From the IMG/VR virus record IMGVR_UViG_3300030117_000068, positions 1-21,571 of that record: a stretch of 21,571 bases of DNA; one strand, 5' to 3'. The DNA comes from a virus. Numbering within the stretch: position 1 is the first letter of the stretch; every line of letters begins with the position of its first letter. Shown here one piece after another: positions 7,628 through 17,100 of the stretch. Under the pieces are notes generated by a model. That model was given only the letters and a program-made list of their open reading frames with translations. It did no database searches and was not told where the DNA came from. A program made the position numbers and the translations under genes.

Positions 7628-7636
7628 AAAGGAGGT
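7628..7636 (+). promoter_or_regulatory. Strong ribosome binding site after capsid gene
   Basis: AAAGGAGGT begins within the capsid stop region and precedes the ATG at 7642 by 5 bases. Near-perfect complementarity to the 16S 3' end suggests that the following small protein is made at levels close to the capsid protein. Confidence 0.8.
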
Positions 7637-7641
7637 CTTAT

Positions 7642-7887
7642 ATGGCATATTCAGCAAGTAACTTGAAAAAGATAGCTGGTGGTGCAACAGGAATCTTCTA
7701 TTATGATTCTGCTGACGCTATCGGAACGATTGTAGGGAGTGGCTACTTTAATAGTGCAACCAATGAACTTAAACAAAATGATATTATCATTGCGGTAGGT
7801 TCTACTGGTGGTACTAGAACTGTAGATATTCTAGTGGTTTCATCAGCAACTGGTGCTACTACTGTTACTACAATTAATGGTACATAA
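7642..7887 (+). CDS. Small putative capsid decoration protein
   Basis: An 81-residue protein directly downstream of the capsid gene with its own near-consensus ribosome binding site. The composition is Gly-, Ala-, Thr- and Ser-rich and beta-prone: LKKIAGGATGIFYYDSADAI, then SGYFNSATNELKQNDIIIAV and a valine/threonine-rich end. I have seen comparable short YYD.ADAI..V...GYFN.A...L..NDII proteins next to capsid genes in marine phages. The location and expected high expression suggest an outer-capsid decoration or head-stabilising protein, but no motif proves this; a head-completion role is possible. It is followed by a strong hairpin and then the tail genes, so it closes the head module. Confidence 0.7.
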   Translation: MAYSASNLKKIAGGATGIFYYDSADAIGTIVGSGYFNSATNELKQNDIIIAVGSTGGTRTVDILVVSSATGATTVTTINGT

Positions 7888-7897
7888 CCAATAATAG

Positions 7898-7925
7898 TAT
7901 GGGGGGATATTTACATTCCCCCATA
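7898..7925 (+). terminator. GC hairpin after capsid module, possible terminator or processing site
   Basis: TATGGGGG (7898-7905) pairs perfectly with CCCCCATA (7918-7925). The stem extends inward by a G-T wobble and two A-T pairs to 11 bp with a six-base ATTTAC loop. It is the strongest intergenic hairpin I see in this AT-rich window, and lies 10 bases after the decoration gene stop. T7 has its late terminator at the same relative place, after the capsid gene. There is no T-run downstream, so it may be a partial terminator for a phage-type RNA polymerase, or a 3' stabilising or processing structure for the capsid message. The next ATG is 20 bases later and has no clear ribosome binding site. 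Confidence 0.6.
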
Positions 7926-7944
7926 TCTAGTATAAGAATAAATA

Positions 7945-8541
7945 ATGGCAGATAGTAAATTTGATATATGCAACAAAGCAATGGTATTAGTAGGTGCTAA
8001 TACAATCACAAGTTTTACAGAAAATACAACTGAATCAAAAGTAGCTGGACAGCTATACGAAGCAACATTAGAAAATTTAATTACAAGATGCAGATGGAGA
8101 TTTGCAACTAAACAAGCACAACTAAGTAAAAACTCAACTAACCCTGACGCAAGATATGAATCATCATATGCATTACCATCAGATGCATTAGTTATACACA
8201 CAGTTACAGTAGCAGATGATGTAATAAAATATGATAGATATGGACAAAATTTATTTACAGATACTACATCTAGTGATACTGTTATTGCAGATTACACTTT
8301 CCAACCTAGTGAGAGTGATTTTCCTCCATACTTCAAACAGACGCTGGTTTTCGAACTGGCGTCTTTATTTGCTGGTGCAATAGCAAGAAACGATCAATTA
8401 TCAGAATTGTATCACAAAAGATCAATAGCCCAATTAGCAATAGCTAAAGGTTTAGATGCACAAGCACAAACTACTAGAAGAATGGAAGTAGAAAGATTTA
8501 GAAATGTTAGAAATCACACAGCGTTAAGTGGAATAAGATAG
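7945..8541 (+). CDS. Tail tubular protein A (T7 gp11-like)
   Basis: A 198-residue homologue of T7 gp11, the gatekeeper ring joining portal to nozzle. Typical elements are FDICNKAMVLVGANTITSF at the N-terminus, AGQLYEATLENLITRCRWRFATKQAQL, the strand pair YALPSDALVIHTV, and SDFPPYFKQTLVFELAS.FAGAIA near the C-terminal third. Length matches the family (about 190-200). It is followed after 8 bases by tail tubular protein B, as in T7. There is no clear Shine-Dalgarno sequence ahead of the ATG; the hairpin at 7898-7925 sits just upstream and could influence initiation. Confidence 0.93.
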   Translation: MADSKFDICNKAMVLVGANTITSFTENTTESKVAGQLYEATLENLITRCRWRFATKQAQLSKNSTNPDARYESSYALPSDALVIHTVTVADDVIKYDRYGQNLFTDTTSSDTVIADYTFQPSESDFPPYFKQTLVFELASLFAGAIARNDQLSELYHKRSIAQLAIAKGLDAQAQTTRRMEVERFRNVRNHTALSGIR

Positions 8542-8549
8542 GATGAACT

Positions 8550-11306
8550 ATGGCACGACAAAGGGTTCATCAAGCTAGTTTTTTAAGAGGAGAACTTGAT
8601 CCCAAAATATTATCGAGAGTTGATCTTGCCGCTTATGGTCAAGGATTAAAAAAAGCTAGAAATGTTGTACCAGTTAATCAAGGTGGTATAGAAAGAAGAA
8701 GTGGTAGTGTTTATAGAGCAAACTTAGGAGCTGTTTCTAGGATAGAACCATTTATCTTTAATGCAACACAAGAATATATATTTGCTTTTCAAAACCAATC
8801 ATTAAAAATTTATTCTACTAATGGTACTTTAGTAGCTACTTTATCATCATGCCCTTGGGTTACTTCTGAATTGTTTGAAATGAACTTTAGTCAATCAGGA
8901 GATAATATGATTATAGTACATGAAAATTTTGTACCACAAATAATTACAAGAGTAGGATCAACTACATTTACTAGAACTGCATTTGGTTTTGAACAAAGTC
9001 AAAATGGAGCTGACACATTTCAACCATATTTTAAATTTGCAGATGATAGTATTACATTAGATATTAGTACAGCTAGTGCAGGTTCAGGAGTAACTGTTAC
9101 AGCATCTTCATCATATTTTACTTCATCTTATGTAGGTATGAAACTTAGATATCATGGATCAGAACTTACTGTTACTGGATATACATCAGCTACACAAGTA
9201 ACAGCAACATTAGAAAAAGATGTTGAAATTGTTTTAGATGAAGATCCATTTGCATCAAGACAAGGATCAGGAGAAGTAACTGTAACTCATGTACAACATG
9301 GATTTACTACAGGAGCAAGTATAGGTATTAGTGGAGCAGAAGATATTTTTGATACAGATGGTAATGGTTTAGCGGCAAGTAATCTTAATGGAAATAGAAC
9401 TATTACAGTTATAGATGATAATCATTATAAATTTACAGCAGGTTCAAGTGATACTGCAACTGAATCTGTAGATGGTGGTGGTGTAAGAGTAGTAATATCA
9501 GGACATCCTCCTACTACACAATGGGATGAACAAGTATTTAGTGCAGTAAATGGTTTTCCAAGAACAGTAACTTTTCATGAACAAAGATTATTTTTTGGTG
9601 GAGTAACAGCTTTACCTGATGGAATACAAGCTAGTAAAGTAGCAGACTTTTTTAACTTTGATGTAGGAGATGCAGAAGATGCAGACTCAGTACAAATACA
9701 AATAGCATCAGATCAAGTTAATGAAATTAGACATTTAATATCTTCTAAGACATTAGAAATATTTACAAGTACAGGAGAGTTTTTTCTAAAACCACAAGTA
9801 TCTAAACCTATTACACCAACAGATATACAAATTATAAGACAATCAAGTTTAGGTGTACAAGAAAAAGCTATGCCAAAAAGATTTGATGGTGCAACTATAT
9901 TTATACAAAACAATGGTAAAACAGTAAGAGAGTTTTTCTTTAATAGTGGTTCAGAGGAATTTACTTCAAATAGTATTTCTCTACTTAGCTCCCACTTAAT
10001 AGATACACCTGTTGATTCCGCTACTATTACATCTATAGGAGAAAGAACTGAACAGTTTTACTTCTTAGTTAATACTGATGGAACAATGGGTGTATTTACA
10101 TCACAACGAGCAGAAAAAATTGCAGGATGGGTTTTATGGACAACTGATGGTACATATGAATCTGTTGCTTGTACTACTGGTAATATATACGCTGTAGTAA
10201 AAAGAACTATTAATGGTAGTGATATTTATTATTTAGAACAATTTGCTAATACATCTTTTGATGTACCTACAGATTGTACTACAACTAAAACTATATCAGG
10301 ATCATATCAACCACATGGAACACCATTATTAAATAGAACTGAAACAAAAACAGTTACAGTACAATCAGTAAGCGGTAGTAATAAATATTTTATAGATGGA
10401 TCACAACAACCAACATTAAATTTAGAGGAGGGTAAAACATATATATTTAATCATCCATCTGCACATCCATTTAGATTTTCTACTAATGCAAACAATTCGC
10501 CATCAGCTCCATATACAACTGGGGTAACAGTAAATTCTAGTACACAAGTAACTATTGCAGTAGCAACAAATGCTCCAACTTTATATTATTATTGTTCATC
10601 ACATTCAGGTATGGGTGGACAAGCTAATACACCTGTAGTTACATCAACAACTATTACAGCAGATGGATTTACAAATGCACCTAGTCAAGGAGAAACATTT
10701 CAATTTGGTGGTACTGGTACAACCTATACTATATCATCTGCAACTGCTACGAGTAATAGTGGAGAATATACAATAGTTATAAACACAGCAGTATCACAAG
10801 CTGATAACACAGCGTTACAATTTGTTACCAGCAAAGTATTTTCAGGATTAAATACAACTCCTAACCTTATAGGTAAAACTGTATTTGCTACTTCAGGATC
10901 AACTGAGGGTGGCAATATATTTTATTTTGGAGATGGTACTGTAGATTCAAATGGTAATGTTACTTTTGATACACCTATAAGTGCTTGTGATATAGGATTA
11001 TTGTATAGTCCAACAATACATACTTTACCTATAGATGCGACTATTCAAAGTGGACAACTTACTGGTCATCCTAGAAAAATAGGAAAAGCTGTAGTAGAAT
11101 TATCTTCAACTTATAATATACAAATTAATTCTAATGATGTAATTCTAACAACAGTATCGTTAAATACATCTAGTGGTATTGCAAGTTTTACAGGTAAAAA
11201 AGAGGTATATGTGTTAGGTTATAGTTTAGAACCAAATTTAGAGATTAGTCAATCAGTACCAGTTCCTATGAGAATATTGGGCTTAACAACTGAGGTATAT
11301 TTTTAA
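8550..11306 (+). CDS. Tail tubular protein B (T7 gp12-like nozzle) with inserted domains
   Basis: A 918-residue relative of T7 gp12 (about 790 residues), the nozzle at the tail tip. The N-terminal MARQRVHQASFLRGELDPKIL.R.D...Y..GLKKARNVVPVNQGGIERRSG pattern and the later RTVTFHEQRLFFGG, with DFFNFDVG and EFFLKP, are typical. Two extra segments explain the size: a beta domain at about residues 239-315 (VTVTHVQHGFTTGASIGISGA...NGNRTITVI) and a cupredoxin-like domain at about 601-696 with H639, C682, H685 and M688. A further Thr-rich beta stretch (about 700-760) follows before the family-like C-terminus (IGLLYSPTIHTLPID, then ILGLTTEVYF). Its stop overlaps the next start (TAATG). Confidence 0.9.
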   Translation: MARQRVHQASFLRGELDPKILSRVDLAAYGQGLKKARNVVPVNQGGIERRSGSVYRANLGAVSRIEPFIFNATQEYIFAFQNQSLKIYSTNGTLVATLSSCPWVTSELFEMNFSQSGDNMIIVHENFVPQIITRVGSTTFTRTAFGFEQSQNGADTFQPYFKFADDSITLDISTASAGSGVTVTASSSYFTSSYVGMKLRYHGSELTVTGYTSATQVTATLEKDVEIVLDEDPFASRQGSGEVTVTHVQHGFTTGASIGISGAEDIFDTDGNGLAASNLNGNRTITVIDDNHYKFTAGSSDTATESVDGGGVRVVISGHPPTTQWDEQVFSAVNGFPRTVTFHEQRLFFGGVTALPDGIQASKVADFFNFDVGDAEDADSVQIQIASDQVNEIRHLISSKTLEIFTSTGEFFLKPQVSKPITPTDIQIIRQSSLGVQEKAMPKRFDGATIFIQNNGKTVREFFFNSGSEEFTSNSISLLSSHLIDTPVDSATITSIGERTEQFYFLVNTDGTMGVFTSQRAEKIAGWVLWTTDGTYESVACTTGNIYAVVKRTINGSDIYYLEQFANTSFDVPTDCTTTKTISGSYQPHGTPLLNRTETKTVTVQSVSGSNKYFIDGSQQPTLNLEEGKTYIFNHPSAHPFRFSTNANNSPSAPYTTGVTVNSSTQVTIAVATNAPTLYYYCSSHSGMGGQANTPVVTSTTITADGFTNAPSQGETFQFGGTGTTYTISSATATSNSGEYTIVINTAVSQADNTALQFVTSKVFSGLNTTPNLIGKTVFATSGSTEGGNIFYFGDGTVDSNGNVTFDTPISACDIGLLYSPTIHTLPIDATIQSGQLTGHPRKIGKAVVELSSTYNIQINSNDVILTTVSLNTSSGIASFTGKKEVYVLGYSLEPNLEISQSVPVPMRILGLTTEVYF
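9264..9495 (+). other. Inserted FCCH-like beta domain in tail tubular protein B
   Basis: Residues about 239-315 read as a self-contained beta domain: EVTVTHVQHGFTTGASIGIS, a short Asp/Gly-rich loop, then LNGNRTITVIDDNHYKFTAG. The pattern of VTV..HGF..G..V.ISG followed by a strand, NG and a second strand resembles the segment databases often label E1 FCCH-like in phage tail proteins. It probably decorates the nozzle surface. The domain assignment is from memory of the pattern. Confidence 0.55.
10350..10637 (+). other. Cupredoxin (plastocyanin-like) domain inside tail tubular protein B
   Basis: Residues about 601-696. The stretch has YFIDGSQQPTLNLEEGKTY.F (two N-terminal strands of a cupredoxin), AHPFRFS carrying H639, and LYYYCSSHSGMGG carrying C682, H685 and M688. 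The C-x2-H-x2-M spacing equals that of amicyanin, and the His-Pro-Phe element is placed like the first copper-ligand His of plastocyanin. Domains of this type are frequent in marine phage structural proteins as I remember them. Whether copper is bound is not known; the ligand set is intact. Confidence 0.7.
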
Positions 11307-11785
11307 TGTGTGATCCAGTAACAGCAACATATGTAACACTAGCGGCAACAGGTGCAACTACTCTTATGAGTATTCAAGCACAAAAAGCATCTATGAAGAT
11401 GCAACAACAACAAGCTGAGTTTCAAAGAAAACAATTTAAAATGCAGGCAGATGCGGCTGAAATAGAAACTGTTCAAGCAGAAAATGATAGGAAAAGAAAA
11501 TACTTAACTAAACTAAATGAGAATAGAGCATTGTTTAGTAAGATGAATATAACCACAGATTCTCCATCCTATCGTGCTTTCTTAAAAGCTAATAAAGAAG
11601 TTATGAAAAGAGATGTACAAAGATTAAAATTACAAGGTACAGAAAAAAGATTAGCCGCTATGTATGGTGTACAACAAGCTGATCTTACTGGTCGTATGGC
11701 TAAAGTACAATACAAAATGGGTGTAGCAAATACAGTAGGTAGATCATTATTATCAGCCAATAAACTTTATGGAGAAATAGCATAA
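11306..11785 (+). CDS. Internal virion protein, T7 gp14-like
   Basis: A 159-residue protein at the gp14 position, between tail tubular protein B and the two large internal proteins. The N-terminus MCDPVTATYVTLAATGATTLMS is hydrophobic and could insert into the host outer membrane. It is followed by a long Gln/Lys/Met-rich helical coiled-coil stretch (about 22-75), then a mixed region with NITTDSPSYRAFLKAN and a C-terminal helical end. In T7, gp14 is ejected first and forms the outer-membrane part of the channel. This one is somewhat shorter than T7 gp14 (196). Assignment is by composition and order. Both ends are TAATG junctions. Confidence 0.8.
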   Translation: MCDPVTATYVTLAATGATTLMSIQAQKASMKMQQQQAEFQRKQFKMQADAAEIETVQAENDRKRKYLTKLNENRALFSKMNITTDSPSYRAFLKANKEVMKRDVQRLKLQGTEKRLAAMYGVQQADLTGRMAKVQYKMGVANTVGRSLLSANKLYGEIA

Positions 11786-14136
11786 TGGCTTTAAAAAAAG
11801 AAAATCAAGAAGTTACTTATTCAGATAGAATAGGAGTTAATAGAGGAGCTGGTTTTGATTTTGGAGCAAAAGTATTTGCACAACAAGCTAATGCTATAGA
11901 TAATTTAACATCACAATTTGCAGATACAGCATTAACATCAATACAAAAAGCAGGTAAAAAATTAGGAACTGAGGCGGCAGAAAATGCAAAGTTTTCTAAA
12001 AAAGAAATAGAATACATTGATGCAGATGGTAATACAAAAACACAATATATAGATGCACCTATACCTGAATTAAAAGGGCCAGTTACTAAATCTATGCAAG
12101 AAGCATATGATAAAGAAATTTATACTAAATATAAAAATGAAGTACAATCTACTGTAAGAAATATTATTGTAGAAGAAAGAGCAAATGCAATAGAAGCAAA
12201 AGGTAATCCTGAAGATTTTAATAAAATAGTAGAATCAAGAATAGCACCAATAATTAATTCACTTGATCCTAAATTTGCAACAGTAGTCAATACATATGCA
12301 GAAGAACAAAGACAATCACATTGGTATCAAGTATGGGATGAACATAATAGACATTTAGAACAGATAGATAATATTAGTTATGATGAGGGAACTAAATTAT
12401 TAACAGGAGAAATATCTAGTTTACTTGTAAACAATGCTGATCCTAAAATAGTAAATGAAAAGATAGAAGAATTAAAAGAGCATGTTGGTATTTATGCTGA
12501 TAAAAAAAATGAAAAAGCAATAGCTACAGGTCAAAATGTTATTAAGAATATTACAGATGGTAAAGAAATATATCAAACAATAGCATCAGTTAATGTTAAA
12601 GATTTAAGTATAGCAAAACCTAGTGAAGTAAAACAATCTATAGAAGATTTAAGATTATTAGATTCTGTATTATCAGGAGCATCACAAAAAGTTACATTAT
12701 CAAATGGTGTAATAGTTACACAAGATGGAATGAGAAGTGCTACTAATAATAATCAAGGTGCTATTGATGCGGCTAAGATAAGAGTTAATGCAATGATAAC
12801 TGATCTTAGTGGGTTTTATGAATTAAATAAAAAATCAGGAACTATGATTTCATTAGCAGAAAATAATTATATGTATGGAGAACATGGTAGAGCATCTGTA
12901 AATGGTGGACAATCAGATACTACATGGAGAGAATGGTTAAACTCAGAAGAGGGTTTTGATTATCTTGCAGGTAAATACAATGCTACTAATCCTGAAAAAC
13001 CTATTACAGATATTAATGATCCTAGATATACAAAACTAGCTATTCGTTCACAAGGACACTTACCTTTAGCTGTGTATGAAAAAATGGAAAATGCATTTGA
13101 AACAATGAATATGAATGACATACAAGATTTATATACTTCAGGTATTATTCCTTATTTAACTAATTTTAAAATGTCATTTGAAATGAATGGTGTAGAATCT
13201 ACTATACAAGTTAATGCTTTAGAAAGAGCAGGATTTCCACAATCAATAATAAATAGAATAAATATGATAGATGCAGAAGTTAATCTTACTGGTAACTTTG
13301 CATTAGCTATGAGTAATGTAAATAAATTTTTAGAAAAATATCCTGATGGTATAAATCAAACAAGTGTAGCATCATACATAAGTGATGCATCAAAAGGTAA
13401 AAAAACAATAACAACTGTAAATTCTATAATATTAAAAAAAACTGAAGAATTATTAGATGATAGCCCTATGGGTAGTACTCAATATGGAGATGTAAATTTT
13501 CCTTTATCTTTATACAATCAAGTAAAAACAAGAGTATATGGATATATTACAGATGGTACAGTAGATATATCTAAAGATAGTCATATTGAAAAAATAGTAG
13601 AAACATCTTTAGGTGCTGTACTTTCAGGTAAAACTAATCATGCATTTTCTAAATATGGTATTAATGACTTTGCACCACAAGGTTTAGAATATAAACCTGA
13701 CATGGAAAATTTTGTATTTAATGCACCTGAAACACATTACTCATTACCAAATGGAAAAGGTGTATCATGGATGAATAAAGATGTAATGAAGTTAGTAAAA
13801 GGTTCTATGGAGTATGATGAGGGATATAAAAATATAAAAGACTTGGCTTTTGGTAAACAAATAAAATTAAGATCAGTAGATACAAGTGTACCACCTAGAT
13901 ACGAAGTTGTATTTGTTAATAATGATGGACTTATAGATGTATTACAAGATCAAAATGGAATGAATATTATTTATGATCCATCTAAAAAGTTTCAAGAATT
14001 ATTTGAAACAGAAATAACAAGTGATCAAAATAACGCCAAGATTAATGACCTTAAAGAAAAAAGAAAAGATAATCTTATGACTTTACAAGAGTTAGAAGAA
14101 AAAGGTTATATTAAAAATGGTGTACTACAATGGTAG
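11785..14136 (+). CDS. Internal virion protein, T7 gp15-like
   Basis: A 783-residue, largely helical, Asn/Lys/Glu-rich protein at the gp15 position (T7 gp15 is 747). It opens with RIGVNRGAGFDFGAKVFAQQ and then has long helices. The segment EEQRQSHWYQVWDEHNRHLEQ, followed by SYDEGTKLLTGEISSLLVNNAD, resembles the repeated helical-hairpin organisation of gp15. No enzyme motif or membrane segment is visible. gp15 forms the periplasmic tube of the ejection channel together with gp16. Its stop overlaps the next gene by 7 bases. Assignment rests on size, composition and the gp14-gp15-gp16 order. Confidence 0.82.
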   Translation: MALKKENQEVTYSDRIGVNRGAGFDFGAKVFAQQANAIDNLTSQFADTALTSIQKAGKKLGTEAAENAKFSKKEIEYIDADGNTKTQYIDAPIPELKGPVTKSMQEAYDKEIYTKYKNEVQSTVRNIIVEERANAIEAKGNPEDFNKIVESRIAPIINSLDPKFATVVNTYAEEQRQSHWYQVWDEHNRHLEQIDNISYDEGTKLLTGEISSLLVNNADPKIVNEKIEELKEHVGIYADKKNEKAIATGQNVIKNITDGKEIYQTIASVNVKDLSIAKPSEVKQSIEDLRLLDSVLSGASQKVTLSNGVIVTQDGMRSATNNNQGAIDAAKIRVNAMITDLSGFYELNKKSGTMISLAENNYMYGEHGRASVNGGQSDTTWREWLNSEEGFDYLAGKYNATNPEKPITDINDPRYTKLAIRSQGHLPLAVYEKMENAFETMNMNDIQDLYTSGIIPYLTNFKMSFEMNGVESTIQVNALERAGFPQSIINRINMIDAEVNLTGNFALAMSNVNKFLEKYPDGINQTSVASYISDASKGKKTITTVNSIILKKTEELLDDSPMGSTQYGDVNFPLSLYNQVKTRVYGYITDGTVDISKDSHIEKIVETSLGAVLSGKTNHAFSKYGINDFAPQGLEYKPDMENFVFNAPETHYSLPNGKGVSWMNKDVMKLVKGSMEYDEGYKNIKDLAFGKQIKLRSVDTSVPPRYEVVFVNNDGLIDVLQDQNGMNIIYDPSKKFQELFETEITSDQNNAKINDLKEKRKDNLMTLQELEEKGYIKNGVLQW

Positions 14137-17100
14137 GAATTAAATATAATACTGAAGAACAAGAAAAAGAATTAAATGTAATAAAAGATGTTGATGCTAT
14201 TTATACATCTTTACCACATAATCATGTAACTCCTCTTAAATATGATAATGGTTTTTGGTCAGATGTAGAAGATGAATTTGCTTTATCATGGTTAGGACAA
14301 TTAATTAATCACAATGAATATGATGCAGGTTTTAATAATAAACCAATAGATTTAGATTATGATCCATTTGCTCCTGAGAATATGGATGGATATGAAATGT
14401 ATGCTGGTAAATTTAAAGATGTAAGAAATAAAGAACATCATGATTTTATTAAAGCAAAGATAGATGCAAACTTACAAAAAAGATATAGACTTAATGATAG
14501 TGATAGAGGATTACTTCCTGCTCTTGTTGCAGGACTTGGCGATCCAATAAATTATATACCAATACCTTTTGTTAAAGGAATAGGATTTGGATCAAGATTT
14601 GTAAGAGGTGGATTAATATCAGCAGGTTTGGTTGGTGCTACAGAACCTATAAGAAGAAGTATTGATCCTACATCTACAGGTGCAGAAACAGCAGGATATG
14701 TTGGTGGTGCATTTGCATTAGGTGGATTATTTACTGGTATCTTTGGTAGAAAAATTATTAATGAAACTATTACAAAGAAAGGTGGTAGTAAGAAAATAAT
14801 AAATAATTATTTAAAAGCACATCATACTACTGAGGGTAGAACAGATTTTGAAGCTACAGGATTTAATTATAAAGTAGGAGATGATTCATTTGGTACTACA
14901 GTTAAAGTAGGCAAAACAGATCAAACACCTAACAATAGATACAAACCAGTACACTTTGATAAAAAGAAAAATTTATTAACAGTAGATGAGGTCTATCTAA
15001 GAAATGTTTATAATCAAGGACTACATTTATTCTTTAGTCAAAAAGGAGTTAATCCATTACCAAGAGAAACATTTAGAACAGCAGAAGATTTTATAAAGTT
15101 TGCTATGAAGAAAGAAGTATATCGTGGTGTATATAAAGAGTTTAGAAAAGGTAAAACAGAAAAAGTAGCAGACTTTGAAAATAGATTAAATACAAGAGTT
15201 CTTACAGATTTAGTTAAAGATGCAACAGTTGATAGATCAACAGCTAACAATAGATTATTCCAAAACATAGAAGCACTTACTAACTATGGTAAAGTTATGA
15301 AATCATTTCGTGATCCATACTATGCAAAAGAAATGCAAAGACTATCAGGAGATTTTGCTACAGGTATGCGTGGTAATAGATATGGAATTGCTACAGAAAA
15401 CTCAGCTATGTTAGATGCTATGACTAACTGGGGGCAAAAGATTCATGCAACACTTAGAAGAATAGATGATGAGTTTGTAGCTTATAGAAGTAATAATGCA
15501 AATAGTACAAGAATATTAAATATGAATTTACAGAAAGGCGGTATTCGTGCTGGAGATATGTATAGTTCTGTAATGAATAAACTATCAGGTAGAAACGCTA
15601 GAGATAATACTAAGCTCACAGAATTAGAATTTAGAAATAAAGTTACACAAGCAGTAGGAGATCAAAAAGTATTTGATGATCCAGCTATTGATCCTCATGT
15701 AAAGAAAGCGGCAACAGAAGTAAGAAAGTTTTATAAAGCATTTGGAGATGATGCAGAATCATTAAATATGTTTGCATCACAAGGTTCTTTTAAATTACTT
15801 ATGGAAAAGAAAGATGGAGTAATTAGACAGATAAAAGGATTATTAGATGATGGTAAAAAACCATTAAGTAAAGTTCAAAGAGCAAGATTACTTGCAATGT
15901 TAAAAAGAAAAGAGGGCGAGTATGTAGATGTTAAAAAACAATTAACAGAATTAGAAGAGGGTATTGCTCCACCATTTACAATGAAAGATGAATACTTCAA
16001 TAGAATATGGAGAAGAGATAAAATATTAAAAGACCCTGATGCATTCAAAGCTGTTATTAGAAATTGGTATGTAAGAAATCCTATTGAGTTTAGACAAGGT
16101 AATGTGAAATGGAAATCTACTGATCCAAAAGAAATAGAAAAAAGAGTTACTAATACATTTAATAAGATTGTAGATAATGAAGCTAATCAATTTGATGGAG
16201 ATGGTATTGCAGGATGGGGAATAATAAATGGTCAATTCAAAGCAGGTGTAAGACCATTAATGTCAAGAGCATTAGATATACCTAACAAAGAAGTAATGGA
16301 TTTTATTGAAACAGATATAACTGTTTTGATGCGTCAGTATCATACTCGTATGGCAAATGCTATTGAGATTACTAGACAGTTTGGCGATAGACATATGGAT
16401 AACTTCTTAGATCAAACTGAAATAAGATTAATAATGAAAGAACTAAAAGTAGATAAAGATAATGCTAAGATAGATAAAGTATTAAATGCATTTGAAGATG
16501 AAAAAGATAAATTACTTGGTGTTCTTAATACAGAAGATCCAGCTTCATTTAGTAAAAGAAGTGCGGCTTTCCTAAGAGATTGGGCAAGTTTAGCATTTAT
16601 GGGTAAAGTAATATTTTCTGCATTAGTAGATGCAGGGCGACCTATTATGGTTAATGGTATATCAAGAACATTTAAAGATGGTATTGGTACATTTGTATCT
16701 AACAATGCAGTTTATGCAAAAGCATTAAAAGAAGTAGAATACTTTGCACCAGCTATGGAAGTAACTTTAGCATCATCAAGAAAAAGATATATTGAAGATG
16801 GTGGTCAAGTTGGAATGGGTAAAGGTTTTTTAAACAGACAATTTGATAGAGTAGCACATAAATTTAATCAAGCACAAACACCTTTTTATTTTGCAAACTT
16901 ACTTACCCCTTGGACTCAGGGGATGAAACAATTTCAAAGTGTTATATCAGCACATAGATTTATAGAAGATTCTATTAAGATTGCTAAAGGTACAGCTAGT
17001 GAGTTTGATATTAATAGAATGGCTAGTTATGGTATAGATGAAAAGACTGCAAAACTTATTGCAGATATGCCACACGAAAAATTAGATAATAAATTATTTG

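Noticed and set aside
8339-8364. Inverted repeat AGACGC...GCGTCT inside tail tubular protein A
   Set aside because: Only a 6-bp stem with a 14-base loop in a conserved coding stretch; no T-run or other context supports a function.
16906-16922. CCCCT/AGGGG hairpin inside the gp16-like gene
   Set aside because: A short 5-bp stem in the middle of a long coding region, without a T-run; likely coincidental.
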